DNA of 64,000 nucleotides from Anagrus nilaparvatae (taxonomy: Eukaryota > Arthropoda > Insecta > Hymenoptera > Mymaridae), in NCBI GenBank assembly GCA_022575985.1, contig JAKSXM010000277.1, positions 248,001 to 312,000 on the forward strand. Reading direction: 5' to 3'. Of this stretch, positions 21,000 through 32,425 are shown piece by piece. The notes under the pieces are model-generated. The model made no database searches, was not told the origin of the DNA, and worked only from the letters and a program-made list of their open reading frames with translations. A program made the translations under genes and the position numbers. Numbering within the stretch: position 1 is the stretch's first letter; every line of letters begins with the position of its first letter.

Positions 21000-22570
21000 T
21001 TAAATTTAGCAGAATATACTCCACTTATATGTTTTCAAATTTCGTCTTGTTTTACAGAAATGTTTAAATTTCAATTGTTTTTATGCAATAATAGCATTAA
21101 ATTATTAGTATTGAATTTAGCAAAATATACCCAACTTAAATGATTTAGAATATTGTCCTGTTTTATAGAAATCTTGTAATTTCAAATATTTTTCTGCAAT
21201 GATAGCATTGAAATACTAGTATTGAATTTAACAGAAATTATATCCCACTTTGATATTTTTTTCGTTAACAACTCAAAAAGATAAACTCATATTGATTGTT
21301 CACAATTTGAAAAACATCTAAAACTTTCAATATATATGGTCGGGTGTTATAAACATGAAAGAGCTTATATAATTTCAGTATATAAGAAAATGGATATCGC
21401 CTGTCTTAAACATGAAAAAATAAAAATTTCGATAAAATATATCGTATAGATAAATTTAAATTGTTTGTCCACAATTTAAAAAACTTTTAAAAATTTTAAT
21501 ATATATTTTCGGGTGTATTATAGCAGAAATTATACGCTATTCTATATTTATTTTGAATAGTGTCCTGTTTTATATAAAAGTTGTAATTTAAAATGTTTTT
21601 ATGCAGTGATAGCATAGAAATATTTTTATTGACTTTAGAAGAAACTATATGCTGTTCTAAATTTTTTTCGATTAGTTTCCAGTTTTATATAAAAGTTGTA
21701 ATTTCAAATATTTTTATGCAATGATTGCATTGAAATATTTTTATTGACGTGCGAAAAGAAAAAAAAAAAAAAAAAAAAAAAGAAACTATACACCGTTTAA
21801 AATTTTTTTCTAATAGTATTCGGTTTTATATAAAAGTTGGAATTTCAAATATTTTTATGCAATGATTGCATTGAAATATTTTTGTAATTTTAAATATTTT
21901 TACGCAATGCATGATAGCATCGAAATTTTTTTATTGACTGTAGCAGAAATTATACGCCATTTAAAATTTTTTTCTAATAGTGTCCTGTTTTATATGAAAA
22001 TTGTATTTTTAAATATTTTTATACAATGATTGCATTGAAATATTTTTGTAATTTCAAATATATTTTGCAATGATAGCATTGAAATTTTTTTATTGACTTT
22101 AGCAGAAATTTTACACCATTCTAAATTTTTTTTTAATAGTCTCCTGTTTTATACAAAATTTGTAATTATAAATATTTTTATGCAATGATAGCATTGAAAT
22201 TTTTTTATTGATTTTAGCAGAAACTATACGCCATTTAAAATTTTTTCTAATAGTATTCTGTTTTATTTAAAAGTTGGAATTTCAAATATTTTTATGCAAT
22301 GATAGCATTGAAATTATTTTATTGACTTTAGCAGAAACTATACGCCATTATAAATTTTTTTTTAATAGTCATACATTTTTCTGCAATGATAGAATTGAAA
22401 TGTTTTTATTTACTTTAGCAGAAATTATACGCCATTTTAAATTTTTTTCTAATAGTGTGAGTTTTATATGAAAATCGTATTTTTAAATATTTTTATGCAA
22501 TGATTGCATTGAAATATTTTTATTGACTTTAGCGGAAACTATAGACCATTATAAATTTTTTTTTAATAGT
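21000..22570. repeat. Degenerate tandem array, units of about 110-160 bp
   Basis: At least ten recognisable units containing AGCAGAAATTATACGCCAT-like, TCCTGTTTTATATAAAAG-like and TATTTTTATGCAATGATAGCAT-like blocks in that order, starting about 21007, 21118, 21229, 21523, 21647, 21780, 21942, 22101, 22217, 22331, 22419 and 22530. A long A run sits at 21756-21781. The frame at 22274-22471 is repeat sequence, not a gene. Confidence 0.75.
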
Positions 22571-23379
22571 CTATATATTTTATTTTGTTTTTTATATTAA
22601 AAAATGGATCTCAGCTGTCCTAAATATGAAAAAATAAAAAATTGAAAAAATTAGACTCTAAGTCGTTTTTTTGATATTTCTCTTTAATGAAAGAATAAAA
22701 TAAAAAAAAATAAAAAAATGGCATTAGAAAAGTGTTTAATAAATACAAAGCAGCTTGGTTTTTACGTTTTGGTACAGTACATTTCAAGATCTGAAGTGAT
22801 GAAAATGACCACTCTTTAATTTTTTAAATTTTGAAGTTCTTAGCTTCAAACAGTTGTAACTCTGAACCATGAGCTTAAATTTAAAAAAAAAAAAATTTAA
22901 ATCGATAGCATTTTTTCCAAGGAATAATTTGCACTAAAGCTCTTCTCAAAAAACCTCTTAGATCCTGATAAAAATCAGTTTTAGTGAAAAAAAATGAAAT
23001 TATTTTGCGTTTTCGAGTTTCGACCACTAACTTCTGATATTGATTTCTCGAAATCATTTTAATATTTTTTAAAAATTAAAAAAGGCTCTGGAGATATTTC
23101 TTTAAAGATTACCTTAAAACCACTTTCATGTATTTTTGTCCGTACAATTCTTCATACATGCGTGTTCAATAAAATCAAAAATAGTCAATTTTTTCAATTA
23201 TTTCATTTTAATATATATAGGATTTTGTTACATAGTCTATGCGCCAGCTATACTAATAACGCACAAAAAATAAATTTTTCAAAACATTATTAGTATTTTA
23301 TTTTTATTGAAAATAAATTAAAAATTTTAATGTATAATTAGAAAAGCAAAAAAATTAAAAATTATATTGAAAAAGAACA
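22571..23379. other. Gene-free AT-rich sequence
   Basis: No gene, clear repeat or element end recognised. Confidence 0.5.
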
Positions 23380-23676
23380 ATGATACAAAGAATCCAATTA
23401 ATTACTAAAATGATAAACCTTGCGTTGCTTGATTCGGAAAATTTTACGGATGGATTGGATTATGTTAAAAGTCTTATAAATAAAAATTTTAGAAACAGTA
23501 GTAAATGTAAAACCTTTTTAAACTATTTTATTAAAGAACGGCAACTTAGAGTTAAACCAGGTACCTTCTGTGTCAACGATGTTATTGATAGGACGAACTA
23601 CCTCGTGAGCTACTATCGCACTTTAAATCTGAGACTCAATAAATCACCACAAGTTGAAAAATTAATAAATAAGTAA
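23380..23676 (+). pseudogene. Possible MULE-type transposase C-terminal remnant
   Basis: A 98-codon frame from an ATG. Its second half (FLNYFIKERQ ... DRTNYLVSYYRTLN.RL.KSP..EKLINK) resembles the end of MULE/FLYWCH-associated proteins, where an RTNN motif is followed by E-x-(Y/W)-H and a helix with an RLN-like segment. Here RTNN has become RTNY and the expected ESYH reads VSYY. The catalytic core is absent. Family assignment is from memory of the motif only; an unrelated short protein cannot be excluded. Confidence 0.35.
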
Positions 23677-24417
23677 ATAATACTTGAATATTAATTAAGA
23701 AAAATAAATATTTTAAATAAATTTTTATTCAAAACATTCACAGCTCCCATATATATATATAAATTTAATTTTTTGAGTATAAGAGTTAAATGATAAAAAA
23801 TTTGCCCTTTTTCCAGTCAATTTGAAAAAACCAAAATTCTTTTAAATGTAAATGTAAATGTAAATAGTCTTTTATTTGTTCCGATACAAAATTTGATACA
23901 TAAAATAAAATATAATATGACAGATATAACAGTTTTGGTTGCAATATATAAATTAAATAACAAATATAATTAATAAAAAATTTTTAGCAGTGTCTCTGTA
24001 ACAGCTCGTATCAATTATTAAATAAATATTTTAGTAAAACTGTTTGTATTAACCAAATCATTTGCGTACGATAATATATATCACAGTCAATTTACAACTA
24101 TTTTAAGTTGCCTCCATTTTTGGGCAGAGGTGACCGGCATTAAAAAAAATCATCCGTACGTATAAAATTGAAATACATAATTTATTAAGTAGTAATAAAA
24201 TATAAAAGCAAAATTTGTAGAGTTCCGCGACAATACGATACCAAGACAATGCGATATTTTGAGTAATATCGATATTGGTATTGAAAATATCAATCTGGGC
24301 CATATTGGTCTTAGTATTGCAGATTTTACGTCTAAGGTGCTTTTACTTTATTTGTTCACTGAATTTACTGAAATACTGAAATATTACCAGACTTTGCTAT
24401 ACTTACATTCAGATTGA
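23677..24417. other. AT-rich spacer
   Basis: Short TA and AAATGT runs (for example about 23848-23870). The minus-strand frame 24103-24303 shows no family features. Nothing else recognised. Confidence 0.45.
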
Positions 24418-25173
24418 TGTAACACAGAATGCAAATTTATCGGACCTTTTAGACTTGCGTCTTATGCAGACACTCAACGGCGGGAAAAGGTAGTAAGTTC
24501 AATTAAAGAGAATGATTTAACAGGTAAAAGCTTAGTTTATTTATAATAAAGATTGAATATAATTATATATGACAAATTGGTTTAAATAGAGAGTTGAATG
24601 TTATTAAAGATAATAAATATTAAAGTCTCACAATATATACTTAATATAGAGCGATTTGACCAAAACCATTTGCGAAAACTTTGGTAACGAATGTGCGGGT
24701 GGCTTCTACTGGAAAACTTGTCATCACACGAGATTACGAACTGAACTACTTGAGGCCCAAAACGAGAAGCCCGATGAAGCTACATCTTGAATATAAGTTA
24801 ACGCACTACAAGTATTAAAGCCGAAACTAAGAGTGTCGATCCTTCAAAATCCGCGAGTATATATAGTAACGGGAGAACTTGACAAATCCATCCTCAAATT
24901 CTCCTCCTAAACATTGTATGGAGGAAGCCAGCGTCCTCACAATCGCTTACGTGGGCCAACGCCTGAAAACCATAAACCTGGTGGGAACTCGACCAATTCT
25001 TAGAATTGGAGAAAGTGGTAACTGCTCATTAGCAAATTACGCAAGCTTTCGAATTTGTTCTTTTTCTTGATTTATAATCGAGTCCCGTTAAATATCTTTA
25101 ACATGAATCACTCATGATTCATTTTTTATTAAATATTGCGCTATTTATTTGGGCGAATAAGTCATTACGTTAC
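24418..25173 (-). repeat. 3' LTR of a deleted Gypsy-type element
   Basis: Read on the minus strand it begins TGTAAC and ends GTTACA (756 bp), directly preceded by the purine-rich GGAGAGAA typical of a polypurine tract (plus-strand 25175-25182). A TATATATA box (about 24853-24860) lies upstream of an AATAAA (about 24538) in minus orientation, the right order for an LTR promoter and poly(A) signal. The gag remnant 26.0-27.0 kb has the same orientation. No second LTR copy is in view. Confidence 0.65.
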
Positions 25174-25990
25174 AGTTCTCTCCATAACAGAAAAAATTTG
25201 TAAAACAAATTTTTGTTTATAATTTATCTTTTGTTCTTTGATTTTGTTCTTTGAATTAAATTGAATCTGCACTCCATTAGTTTGTGCGAAACTTTTAGCT
25301 TACTCAAATTACTAAAACTTATTTTCCCAAAAGAATTTTCTTTAAATATATTTTTTTTTTTTACTTTTTTTACCAACTCTTATGCTACACAAAATCATCA
25401 ATATATTTATTTCAGAACTCCTTTAATTTATATTTTATTTCTTTTAGATGGTACTCTTCATGCCAGTAGCTGATAACTATTTTTCGAAAGATTTGGAAAT
25501 TGGCCGATATCACGGAAAAATGCATTCTTCATTAAACTCCCACTAATGAACCTGATTAATATATTGTAATAACCTGCCTCACGAATTAAGATTATAAAAT
25601 TAACACCAGAATAATTTTGTAATTATTTTCTGACAATAAATTTTTTTCTGAAAAATGCTAAATATCAAATATTAGTTTTCTTTAATCCTAAAAGCAAATA
25701 ATTCACGTCCTTTACCAGATTTAATAGCAATATACCAATAACCATAATGATCAAACGTTTAACAACTTCACTAGTAATTATATTTCTAATATCAGTACCT
25801 ATACAATTTAAAACAGAATTAATCGACTCGAGGGCTTCATTTAAAATCTAAAACGACCACCCAGTTTTCTGACCTTTACTGTAAAACGATTTAAGAGCTA
25901 AGTCTTGATTTTATGACGACCAGTCAGTTTTCTGACCTTTACTGTGAAACGAATAACTTTCATTAATTACTAATATCTACTGACCCTTGT
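25174..25990 (-). other. Internal remnant of the deleted Gypsy element
   Basis: Lies between gag and the 3' LTR. It includes two imperfect 37-bp direct repeats (about 25853 and 25917, CAGTTTTCTGACCTTTACTGT). No pol motif is recognisable, so protease, RT and integrase have been lost. Confidence 0.4.
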
Positions 25991-27030
25991 TCGAAGATTT
26001 TGATCTACAATATTACTGACAATTGTTTTAATACTAGTAGATTCACTCAGCTTTTCGATAAATACAAACTTCTTGCTCAACTATTATACATAGCTTCACG
26101 TATTTTTTCATCAAAAGTGACACCCGGTGCGAGTCGAACTCGAATATCCGATTTTATTCCTCTCAAAAAATACTTTAACAAAACTCTATCTAGCCCTGCT
26201 TCTGTTTCTCGAAAATTTACGTTTGTATCATTCATATCTGCTTTTAAAATATTAAAAATATTACGACTCAAAATCTTAATTCTGTTAGAATATAAAACTA
26301 TGTTTTCATTACTTTATTGCCTAACCTGTGCTCATTCCCCATATAATTCATGCCCCGTTTTTAAATTACCAAACATAAACTCGAAAAAATTGACAACTTC
26401 TTGCATATTGCTAAATACTTTTTCACCCATAGCTTCTGCTGCTGCACCCGTGTTGCAACTAACCGTGTTAACTGAGATTCAAATTCCGATGGAATTGATT
26501 TTCGTGCTAAATTACACCCTCGCAAAAAATTTTTTAGTTTGTTTAGATTTCCATTAAATTTTGGTATATAATCCAGTGCATCTTTTATTGGCAGTGACCT
26601 TATTTTTGTTAATTCATATTTTGTTTTTAACATTGAACTTGGGTCCGATTCTATACATGTATTTCTATTATATAACGAGTTTCCAATGTTATTTAAATTA
26701 TTTAGATGGATTTGCTGCTGTTGAGTAGCTGGGTGAGTGACAGGCCTTAAATTTTAGTGACTCCCTTCTTCATCAATTTTTAAAGGCGGAGACGAAATAT
26801 TTACGCAAGGTGGGGTGTGGTACGTCGTTGAAGACCAGATATCATTGCCTCGATTATTAGTCTGATTTTGTGTACTTTGACTTTCGTACAGATTATAATT
26901 TTGTGCAGCTGCGTGGTTACTATGCAAACTATTGTCTTTTAAATTAAATGCTAGCCCTTTATTACTTCCTGAAGTTAATGGTGTTTCAAACTCTTTTCTG
27001 AGGTTATCAATAATTTCATAAGCTTAAAAG
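25990..27030 (-). pseudogene. gag remnant of Gypsy-type element
   Basis: Minus-strand coding remnant. From about 27030 downwards one frame reads a polar linker rich in Asn, Ser and Gln, then (26633 to about 26400) the segment IPKFNGNLNKLKNFLRGCNLA. This is the hallmark of Ty3/Gypsy capsids in which a short 'P.F.G....L..FL..C' motif opens the domain. A second segment (26271-26077) contains YFLRGIKSDIRVRL, like the capsid C-terminal part. At least one internal stop (in ACTAAAATT, about 26757) and frame breaks show decay. The 185-codon plus-strand frame over the same bases is its antisense shadow. Confidence 0.65.
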
Positions 27031-27040
27031 CATTGAATCT

Positions 27041-27292
27041 TTGATTAATTGCTATTCTAATATAGTTACATCTTTTAACCAAAATTTAGTTTTGCTAAAT
27101 CATGAAAAACTTACTGTAAATAGCGAAGGGATTATTGATAAAAACTTAATTTTTTATGGAAAACAATTAGCAAAACTCAATAATGTGAACATACATCGAC
27201 ATCCAGAGCGGGACGTAAATTTGTATCATTGGACTATACGTATATATTTAAGTGTAAATTTGCGTCCCGCTCTGGATGACGGTGCAGAATGA
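27041..27292 (+). other. Unrecognised 83-codon frame ending in a hairpin
   Basis: The first 50 codons look protein-like (LINCYSNIVTSF, IIDKNLIFYGKQLAKLNN) with mixed hydrophobic and polar residues; the last part crosses the 27200-27278 hairpin. No family recognised. It could be a fragment of another transposon protein truncated by the hairpin sequence. Confidence 0.25.
27200..27278. repeat. 79-bp perfect-looking hairpin
   Basis: Arms 27200-27222 and 27256-27278 are reverse complements over 23 bases with one G/A difference, and a 33-base loop contains TATACGTATATA. The stem contains GAGCGGGACG. Much more G/C-rich than its surroundings. Confidence 0.8.
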
Positions 27293-27329
27293 ACTCTGGG
27301 AATCCGAAAATCAAGGAGAGGAGTGGCTA

Positions 27330-27455
27330 ATGAGTCCGATTTAAGGGTCGGGGGAGGGGGTGCTCAAATGAGATCTAGAATAATTTTTATTTAGGGGCTT
27401 AAAATAATTCGGGTTTAGAGACTTAAAATGATATGGGTACAGGGACTTAATATCT
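27330..27455 (+). repeat. Dispersed repeat: poly-G block plus AGGGACTT units
   Basis: A TCGGGGGAGGGGG block followed by units such as AGGGGCTTAAAATAATTC, AGAGACTTAAAATGATAT and AGGGACTTAATAT. Same family as 15645-15840 (opposite strand) and 60494-60765. Confidence 0.6.
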
Positions 27456-27820
27456 AATAAATCGTATTGAAATTTCGTAGTATTTACGTATTATACCCAG
27501 CACTTAGCTGTAATAAACGTATTCCATGCATTTTGTGTTTGCACAAACAGCTTATCAGTTTTTTTAAATATAAAATGATTTTTTATGTTAATTATTATAT
27601 TTTATGCAAAATTGTTACTTACTTTTTAATTAAAACCGGACCTGAAATTATAAAAATAGCTGTTTCATACCTCCAATCTGATTTTGGAGAAAGAAAGGGC
27701 CAAACTCAAAATATAAAATTTTGAATATTATTATCTCTGGAATAACTTGGAACAAACCAATCATTGAACACAGATTCTAAAAAGCTACTTCAGATTAAAG
27801 CCGGAGATAACGGCTGGTGT
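27456..27820. other. AT-rich spacer
   Basis: An 85-codon frame (27467-27724) has no recognisable domain. Nothing else supported. Confidence 0.4.
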
Positions 27821-27828
27821 ATGTATAT

Positions 27829-29290
27829 TAGAGTGTGTCTTATTTTTTTTTCGATATTTTTTGGCTCCCCTCATTTTTTTCGAATATTTAGGTAATAAAA
27901 AATCGCCAGCTCCAAGTATTATGATTTTTAATTTTTTTAACCCGTACCACCGAGCACTTGAAGTTTCCCATTTAAATAACATGGAAATTTTTAGTTTTTA
28001 GCTATACAAATTTTTATAAAAACCCAAAAAGCGTTTTAAAAAGCTAATTTTTACTGAAAATATATTTTCATATGTTGTAAAGACATGCAATAGCTATTAA
28101 ATAGCTCTGCATTCATTCCAAAGGGGGTTCTGGGGCTAGAAACGCAAATTTACATGTTTGCTCAATCTTATAAAATAGGATTTTTAGGTAATTTTTAATA
28201 AAACGCTGCAATCTCAAAAAAAAAAATTAACCAAAACACTTTTGGTTGTTCTACTTTTTTTGGTGTAAGTGTCACCTTTCAAAAGATGTAAATCGTGTAT
28301 TTTCATCACTGATTCTTTCAGCGCTATAGTCAATTAATCTATTTTGACCCGAAAGCCCCTATTTTTAAATTTGTTTAAATTGCTACCAAAAATGTAATTT
28401 TCAACAAAATTGAATTTTATAGGCCTAAAAAATTTTCTAAAAATTTCAGGTTTGCAAAAATTTTTTACTCGTCTCTTTCTTTTAAAAAGTTTTTAAGATA
28501 TCGTCTCTCAAAGATAATGATTAAAATTGATTTTTTTTTAAACCCTGAAATTGACTCTGACTTTAAATTATCATCTCTGATTAGTAGTTCATTGAAAAGC
28601 GATGAGTAAAAAATTTATGGAAATGTGAAGCTTGTAGAAAATTTTTAAGAACTATAAATCTCAATTTTGTCAAAAATTACAATTTTGACAGCAGTTTAAA
28701 AAGATGTGAGAATCGGTTATTTTTAGTCGAAAATTATCAATAGATTAATTGACTGTAGCGATGAGACAATCAGTGATAAAAAAACGCAATTAACGGCATC
28801 TGCAAGGTGACACTTACCCAAAAAAAATAGATTAACAAGAAGTGTTTTGGTTAATTTTTGAGGTTGTAGCGTTTTATTGAAAATTACCGAAAAACCCTGT
28901 TTTAAAAGATTAAGCCAACAAATAAATTTGAGTTTCTAGCCCCGAAATTCCCTTTGGAATGTATGCAGGGCTGTCTGCATGTCTTTATAACACTTGAAAG
29001 TATATTTTCAGTAAAAATTAGCTTTTTAAAACGCTTTTTGGCTTTTATAAAAATTTGTATAGCTAAAAACTCAAAATTCCCATGTTATTTAAATAGGAAA
29101 CTTCAAGTGGCTTTTATAAAAATTTGTATAGCTAAAAACTCAAAATTCCCATGTTATTTAAATAGGAAACTTCAAGTGGCACGGATTAAAAAAATCAAAA
29201 TCCTTGGAGCTGGTGGTTTTTTATGACCTAAATATTCGAAAAAAATGGGGGAAGCCAAAAAATATCGAAAAAAAAATAAGACACACTCTA
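27829..29290. mobile_element. Large foldback MITE, hAT-like
   Basis: 1462 bp with inverted ends TAGAGTGTGTCTTATTTTTT and its complement, flanked by an exact 8-bp duplication ATGTATAT (27821-27828 and 29291-29298). An 8-bp duplication and ends of the YARNG type are hAT features. Each arm of about 400-450 bp pairs with the other (for example GCTTTTTAAAACGC, and AGTATATTTTCAGTAAAAAT in the right arm). The right arm carries an exact 69-bp tandem duplication. No transposase. Confidence 0.85.
29041..29178. repeat. Exact 69-bp tandem duplication inside the hAT-like foldback
   Basis: Two identical units, 29041-29109 and 29110-29178, each starting GCTTTTATAAAAATTTG. Only the right arm has the duplication, so it is younger than the element. 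Confidence 0.95.
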
Positions 29291-29298
29291 ATGTATAT

Positions 29299-29504
29299 TA
29301 ACCTGGGATTTATTATAAACGTGGCTAGAATCTTCAATTGGTGAGTAAAAAATGCCAATAAACAAAAGAATAAGATTTCAAAAGTTATAACTCATTGAAT
29401 CACTTAAAAGTTTTACCATCAAAGATATTTTTGAGACAAAAAATTACTGTTTAAGTCCATATATATGGTCTTAACTTTAAAGAGTGATTAATTGAGCTAT
29501 AATT
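29299..29504. other. Spacer
   Basis: Nothing recognised before the R1-type fragment begins. Confidence 0.4.
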
Positions 29505-30735
29505 TTGTGAAAGTTACGGGCTCCAGCTTGCGATTCCAAAAACAAAGATCGTACTGCTGACCCGTCGAAGATTTCTCACCGACTTTGATGTAGTTATCAA
29601 CGACGGTGGAAACCCTCACACGATCCGAACCAGAACATCGGTAAAATACCTGGGAGTTCAGCTTGATAACTTGTTGACCTTCTGGAAACAATTTTAGAGT
29701 TCGTGTGAAAAGGCAGCGTCGGTCGCATCCTACCTGTCAAGGCTCATGGCCAATATATGGGGGCCCAAACCAGGAATGCGAAGGCTCAGACGTCAGTCGT
29801 CAACTCTGTCCTGCTCTACGGATCGGAAATTTGGAGAAGACTACAAAATTTGCCAAGTACAGGCACAAAATATCATCTGTACAGAGGCAAGTGGCACTGA
29901 GGATCGCCTGCGTATACCACACTGTATCCCTAGAGGCGATACAGGTTGTTGCTTCGGTGATACCCATCGACCTGTTAGCATTGGAGCGGAAATTCATCTA
30001 CGAAAGCGTAGATGAGCGCGAAGTGGCATCTACTCGCACCCGCTCCAGCTCTATGGAAGAAAGGCAGAAACGATGGAAAAAAGACGAAGGAAAATGCCCA
30101 ATCGACGCGTACACTGATTTCAGATCTACAGGCATGGATGGGACGACAGCAAGTGGAGGTGGATTTCTTCCTTAACCAATTTTTAACTGGCCACGGGTAC
30201 TTTCGTGTCATGTTGAAACATTGGCATAAGGTGGCAACAGAGGAGTGCTTGCATTACCCAGGCATGAATGATACAGTAGAGCACACATTCTTCGAATGTG
30301 TGCGCTACGTACAGAGTGCCTGCCCTTCCAGATTTGGAAGACGGAGACGGTGGTCCCCCAAATGTTACAGAGTCCCGAAAACAGTAACAAAGTAGCAGAG
30401 TACGTGAGGGCCACCTTGTTGAAGAAGAAAGAGGAGAGCTTTCTATCGTAGAGAGCTCTTCCTGTCCCTAGGCAGGGGGGAGGGCAGTGGCCATCTGCCT
30501 AGGCTGCGCGTCCCAAACTGAAGGTACACCTGAAAAGGGAGTTCCGGTTTTGGACAAACAAGCGCGGGGGGTTAAAAGTAAGAATCTGGGGCGTAGCCGG
30601 CGACCGCGTTTGCTGGTGGTCTCCCAGTTATATACTTTGTACAACTGGGCGGTCATGGAAATTTGCGAAACACTCAATGGCTAATGTAAGATTCACATAT
30701 TTCCCTTGAAAAAGAAAAAAAAAAAGAAATCTAAA
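29505..30735 (+). pseudogene. 3' fragment of an R1-type non-LTR retrotransposon (copy 1)
   Basis: Only the end of ORF2 and the 3' untranslated region remain. Recognisable in changing frames: VKYLGVQLDN, a KAASVASYLSRLMANI segment, ISSVQRQVALRIACVY, the Arg/Ser-rich SSSMEERQKRWKK, FLTGHGYFR, and the C-terminal Cys/His cluster, here ECLHYPG...HTFFEC where the copy at 46.9 kb has ECLHCPG, so one zinc ligand is lost. Multiple frameshifts. The 3' region has a stem-loop (30623-30649) and ends in an A-rich tail (about 30712-30730). Upstream RT and endonuclease are missing, the usual 5' truncation of target-primed retrotransposons. Confidence 0.85.
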
Positions 30736-30852
30736 ACTAAACCCCATGAATCTAATAATAAAGATAATGCTGAGGTTTCTCAGAATAAAGTTAATTCTGG
30801 GAATTCAGCTTGTACTCGAGCAACTACATTAGTAAGTAACTCTTAACAATCA
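30736..30852 (+). pseudogene. gag C-terminus and stop-CAATCA site of third BEL element
   Basis: The last Lys/Asn/Ser-rich residues of gag run into TAA (30844-30846) followed by CAATCA, then pol residues LVLATAR that align with LLATALV of the inner copy. The stop position is therefore conserved although its identity differs (TAA versus TGA), and the following hexamer still fits CARYYA. Confidence 0.65.
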
Positions 30853-32425
30853 CAGAACCTAGTTTTGCTCGCTACAGCTAGGATAAGGGTTTTTGAAATA
30901 ATGATTTCATGTCATTAATTAGGGCTTTAGTGGACCAGGGTTCGCAAGTTTCTTTTATCAAAAAGTCTTTGGTTCGTAAATTGCATCTCACCGTGGATTC
31001 AGTAAAGCTTCCCATATCTGATTTTTTTCTGATTATGAGTTAGAAGTAGAGGCATTCATACTTCCAAAAATTACAGCGTAGGCACCCTATGATAAAATAA
31101 AAATTCATGAACTTGATCATTTAAAAATTTTATTTCTTGCTGATCTTGAATTTTACGGGCTGAGTCAAATAGAAATTTTGTTAGGAGCCTCTGTCTATGC
31201 TTCCATTATTGAAGAAGGAGTACGTACAAGAGGCCCTTTGGAACCTATTGCTATGAAGTCCAAATTAGGTTGGATAGTATTTGGGAATTCTTGTGTAGGG
31301 TCAGTTTGTGGGTTATCAGTTTTTACTGATTTGGCTGTATCTTGTCTTTCTTTTAATTTGGAAAAGTTTTGGAGGAAGGAGAAAATTTTTGATAAATCTA
31401 CAGTACTGCTAACCCCTGAGGAGCAGGAATGTGAGAATTTTTTCGTAAATACCCACTATCGAGATAAAAATGGTCGATATGTTGTACGTCTTCCATTTAA
31501 AAATTCAAATAATTTAACATTCAGAGGGTCGTTCGCTATTGCTAAAAAGATGCTGCTTCGTATTGAAGATCGCTTTAACAAGAATGCAGAAATTTCAAAA
31601 GCTTATCATACATTTTTCTCTGATTATAAGACCTTGGACATATGGAAGAGGTTAGAAATTTATTGTCAGTCGATTTGTGCTCATCATGGATTTCTTCATG
31701 CGGGTAAATTTCGTTCAGTTTTCAGTGGTGGGGCTAAGGATTATAATAAAATTCCAATAAATGATTTACTGCACTGTGGTGCAAATTAAGCACATGTTTA
31801 GGCAAGTACTAGTACATAAAGATGACAGGAGATTTCAACAAATATCATGGCGATTTAATGCAAATGAAGAAGTTAAATCTTGGTACCTTAACACAGTGAC
31901 TTATGGAATGATAAGTAGCCCATTTTGGCTATTCAAATTATTAAGCAATTAGCTTTGGATGAGGGTAAAAAGTTCCCTTTAGCTGTAGACATTTTAAGTA
32001 AGGAAACATATATGGATGATACGATTTCTGGGGGTCATTCACTTGATAAAGCTTTTGAAAAACAAAGGCAATTAATTGAGATTTGCAAGGTGGGTGGTTT
32101 TGAACTACATAAGTGGAAAGCAAATGATATATCTTTATTAAATTTTCCAAAAGCTGATTGTGCTGCAACGAATGCATCTAATTCATATTTTGATGTATTA
32201 GGTATTCAGTGGTCATTCGAAAGTGATTTTTTCTCGTTAAATTTTAGTTTAAATCAATTCAAAGACAAAATAACAAAAAGTGATGTTCTATCGAGTATAA
32301 ATAAATTTTTTGACCCTTTAGGATGGTTCGCCCTTGTTATTATTACTGCAAAAATTTTTATGCAAAAATTGTGTTTTGCGAAATTAAGTTGGGACATGGC
32401 CACTTCCTCAAGATTTAAAAAATGA
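30853..32425 (+). pseudogene. pol of third BEL element: protease and RT remnants
   Basis: After LATARIRV the frame is lost by a small deletion. The protease active site DQGSQVSF is readable near 30935-30958 in another frame, with Gly where the other copies have Cys. The main frame 31178-31789 aligns with SKLGWI..GNS and NGRYVVRLPF of the other copies, then breaks at 31788, where about 70 bases are missing, including the first RT catalytic Asp region (VSDIE). The RT continues in a new frame at HMFRQVLVHKDD, shifts again at 31925, and shows YMDDTISGGHS near 32010-32042. Confidence 0.85.

Noticed and set aside
26000..26557. 185-codon plus-strand gene
   Set aside because: Antisense of a Gypsy-type gag; the minus-strand frames carry the recognisable motifs.
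28954..29226. 90-codon frame with an internal 23-residue repeat
   Set aside because: Created by the 69-bp tandem duplication within a non-coding foldback.
29746..30211. Several overlapping frames on both strands
   Set aside because: Shadows of the decayed R1-type ORF2, which lacks AT bias and so opens other frames.
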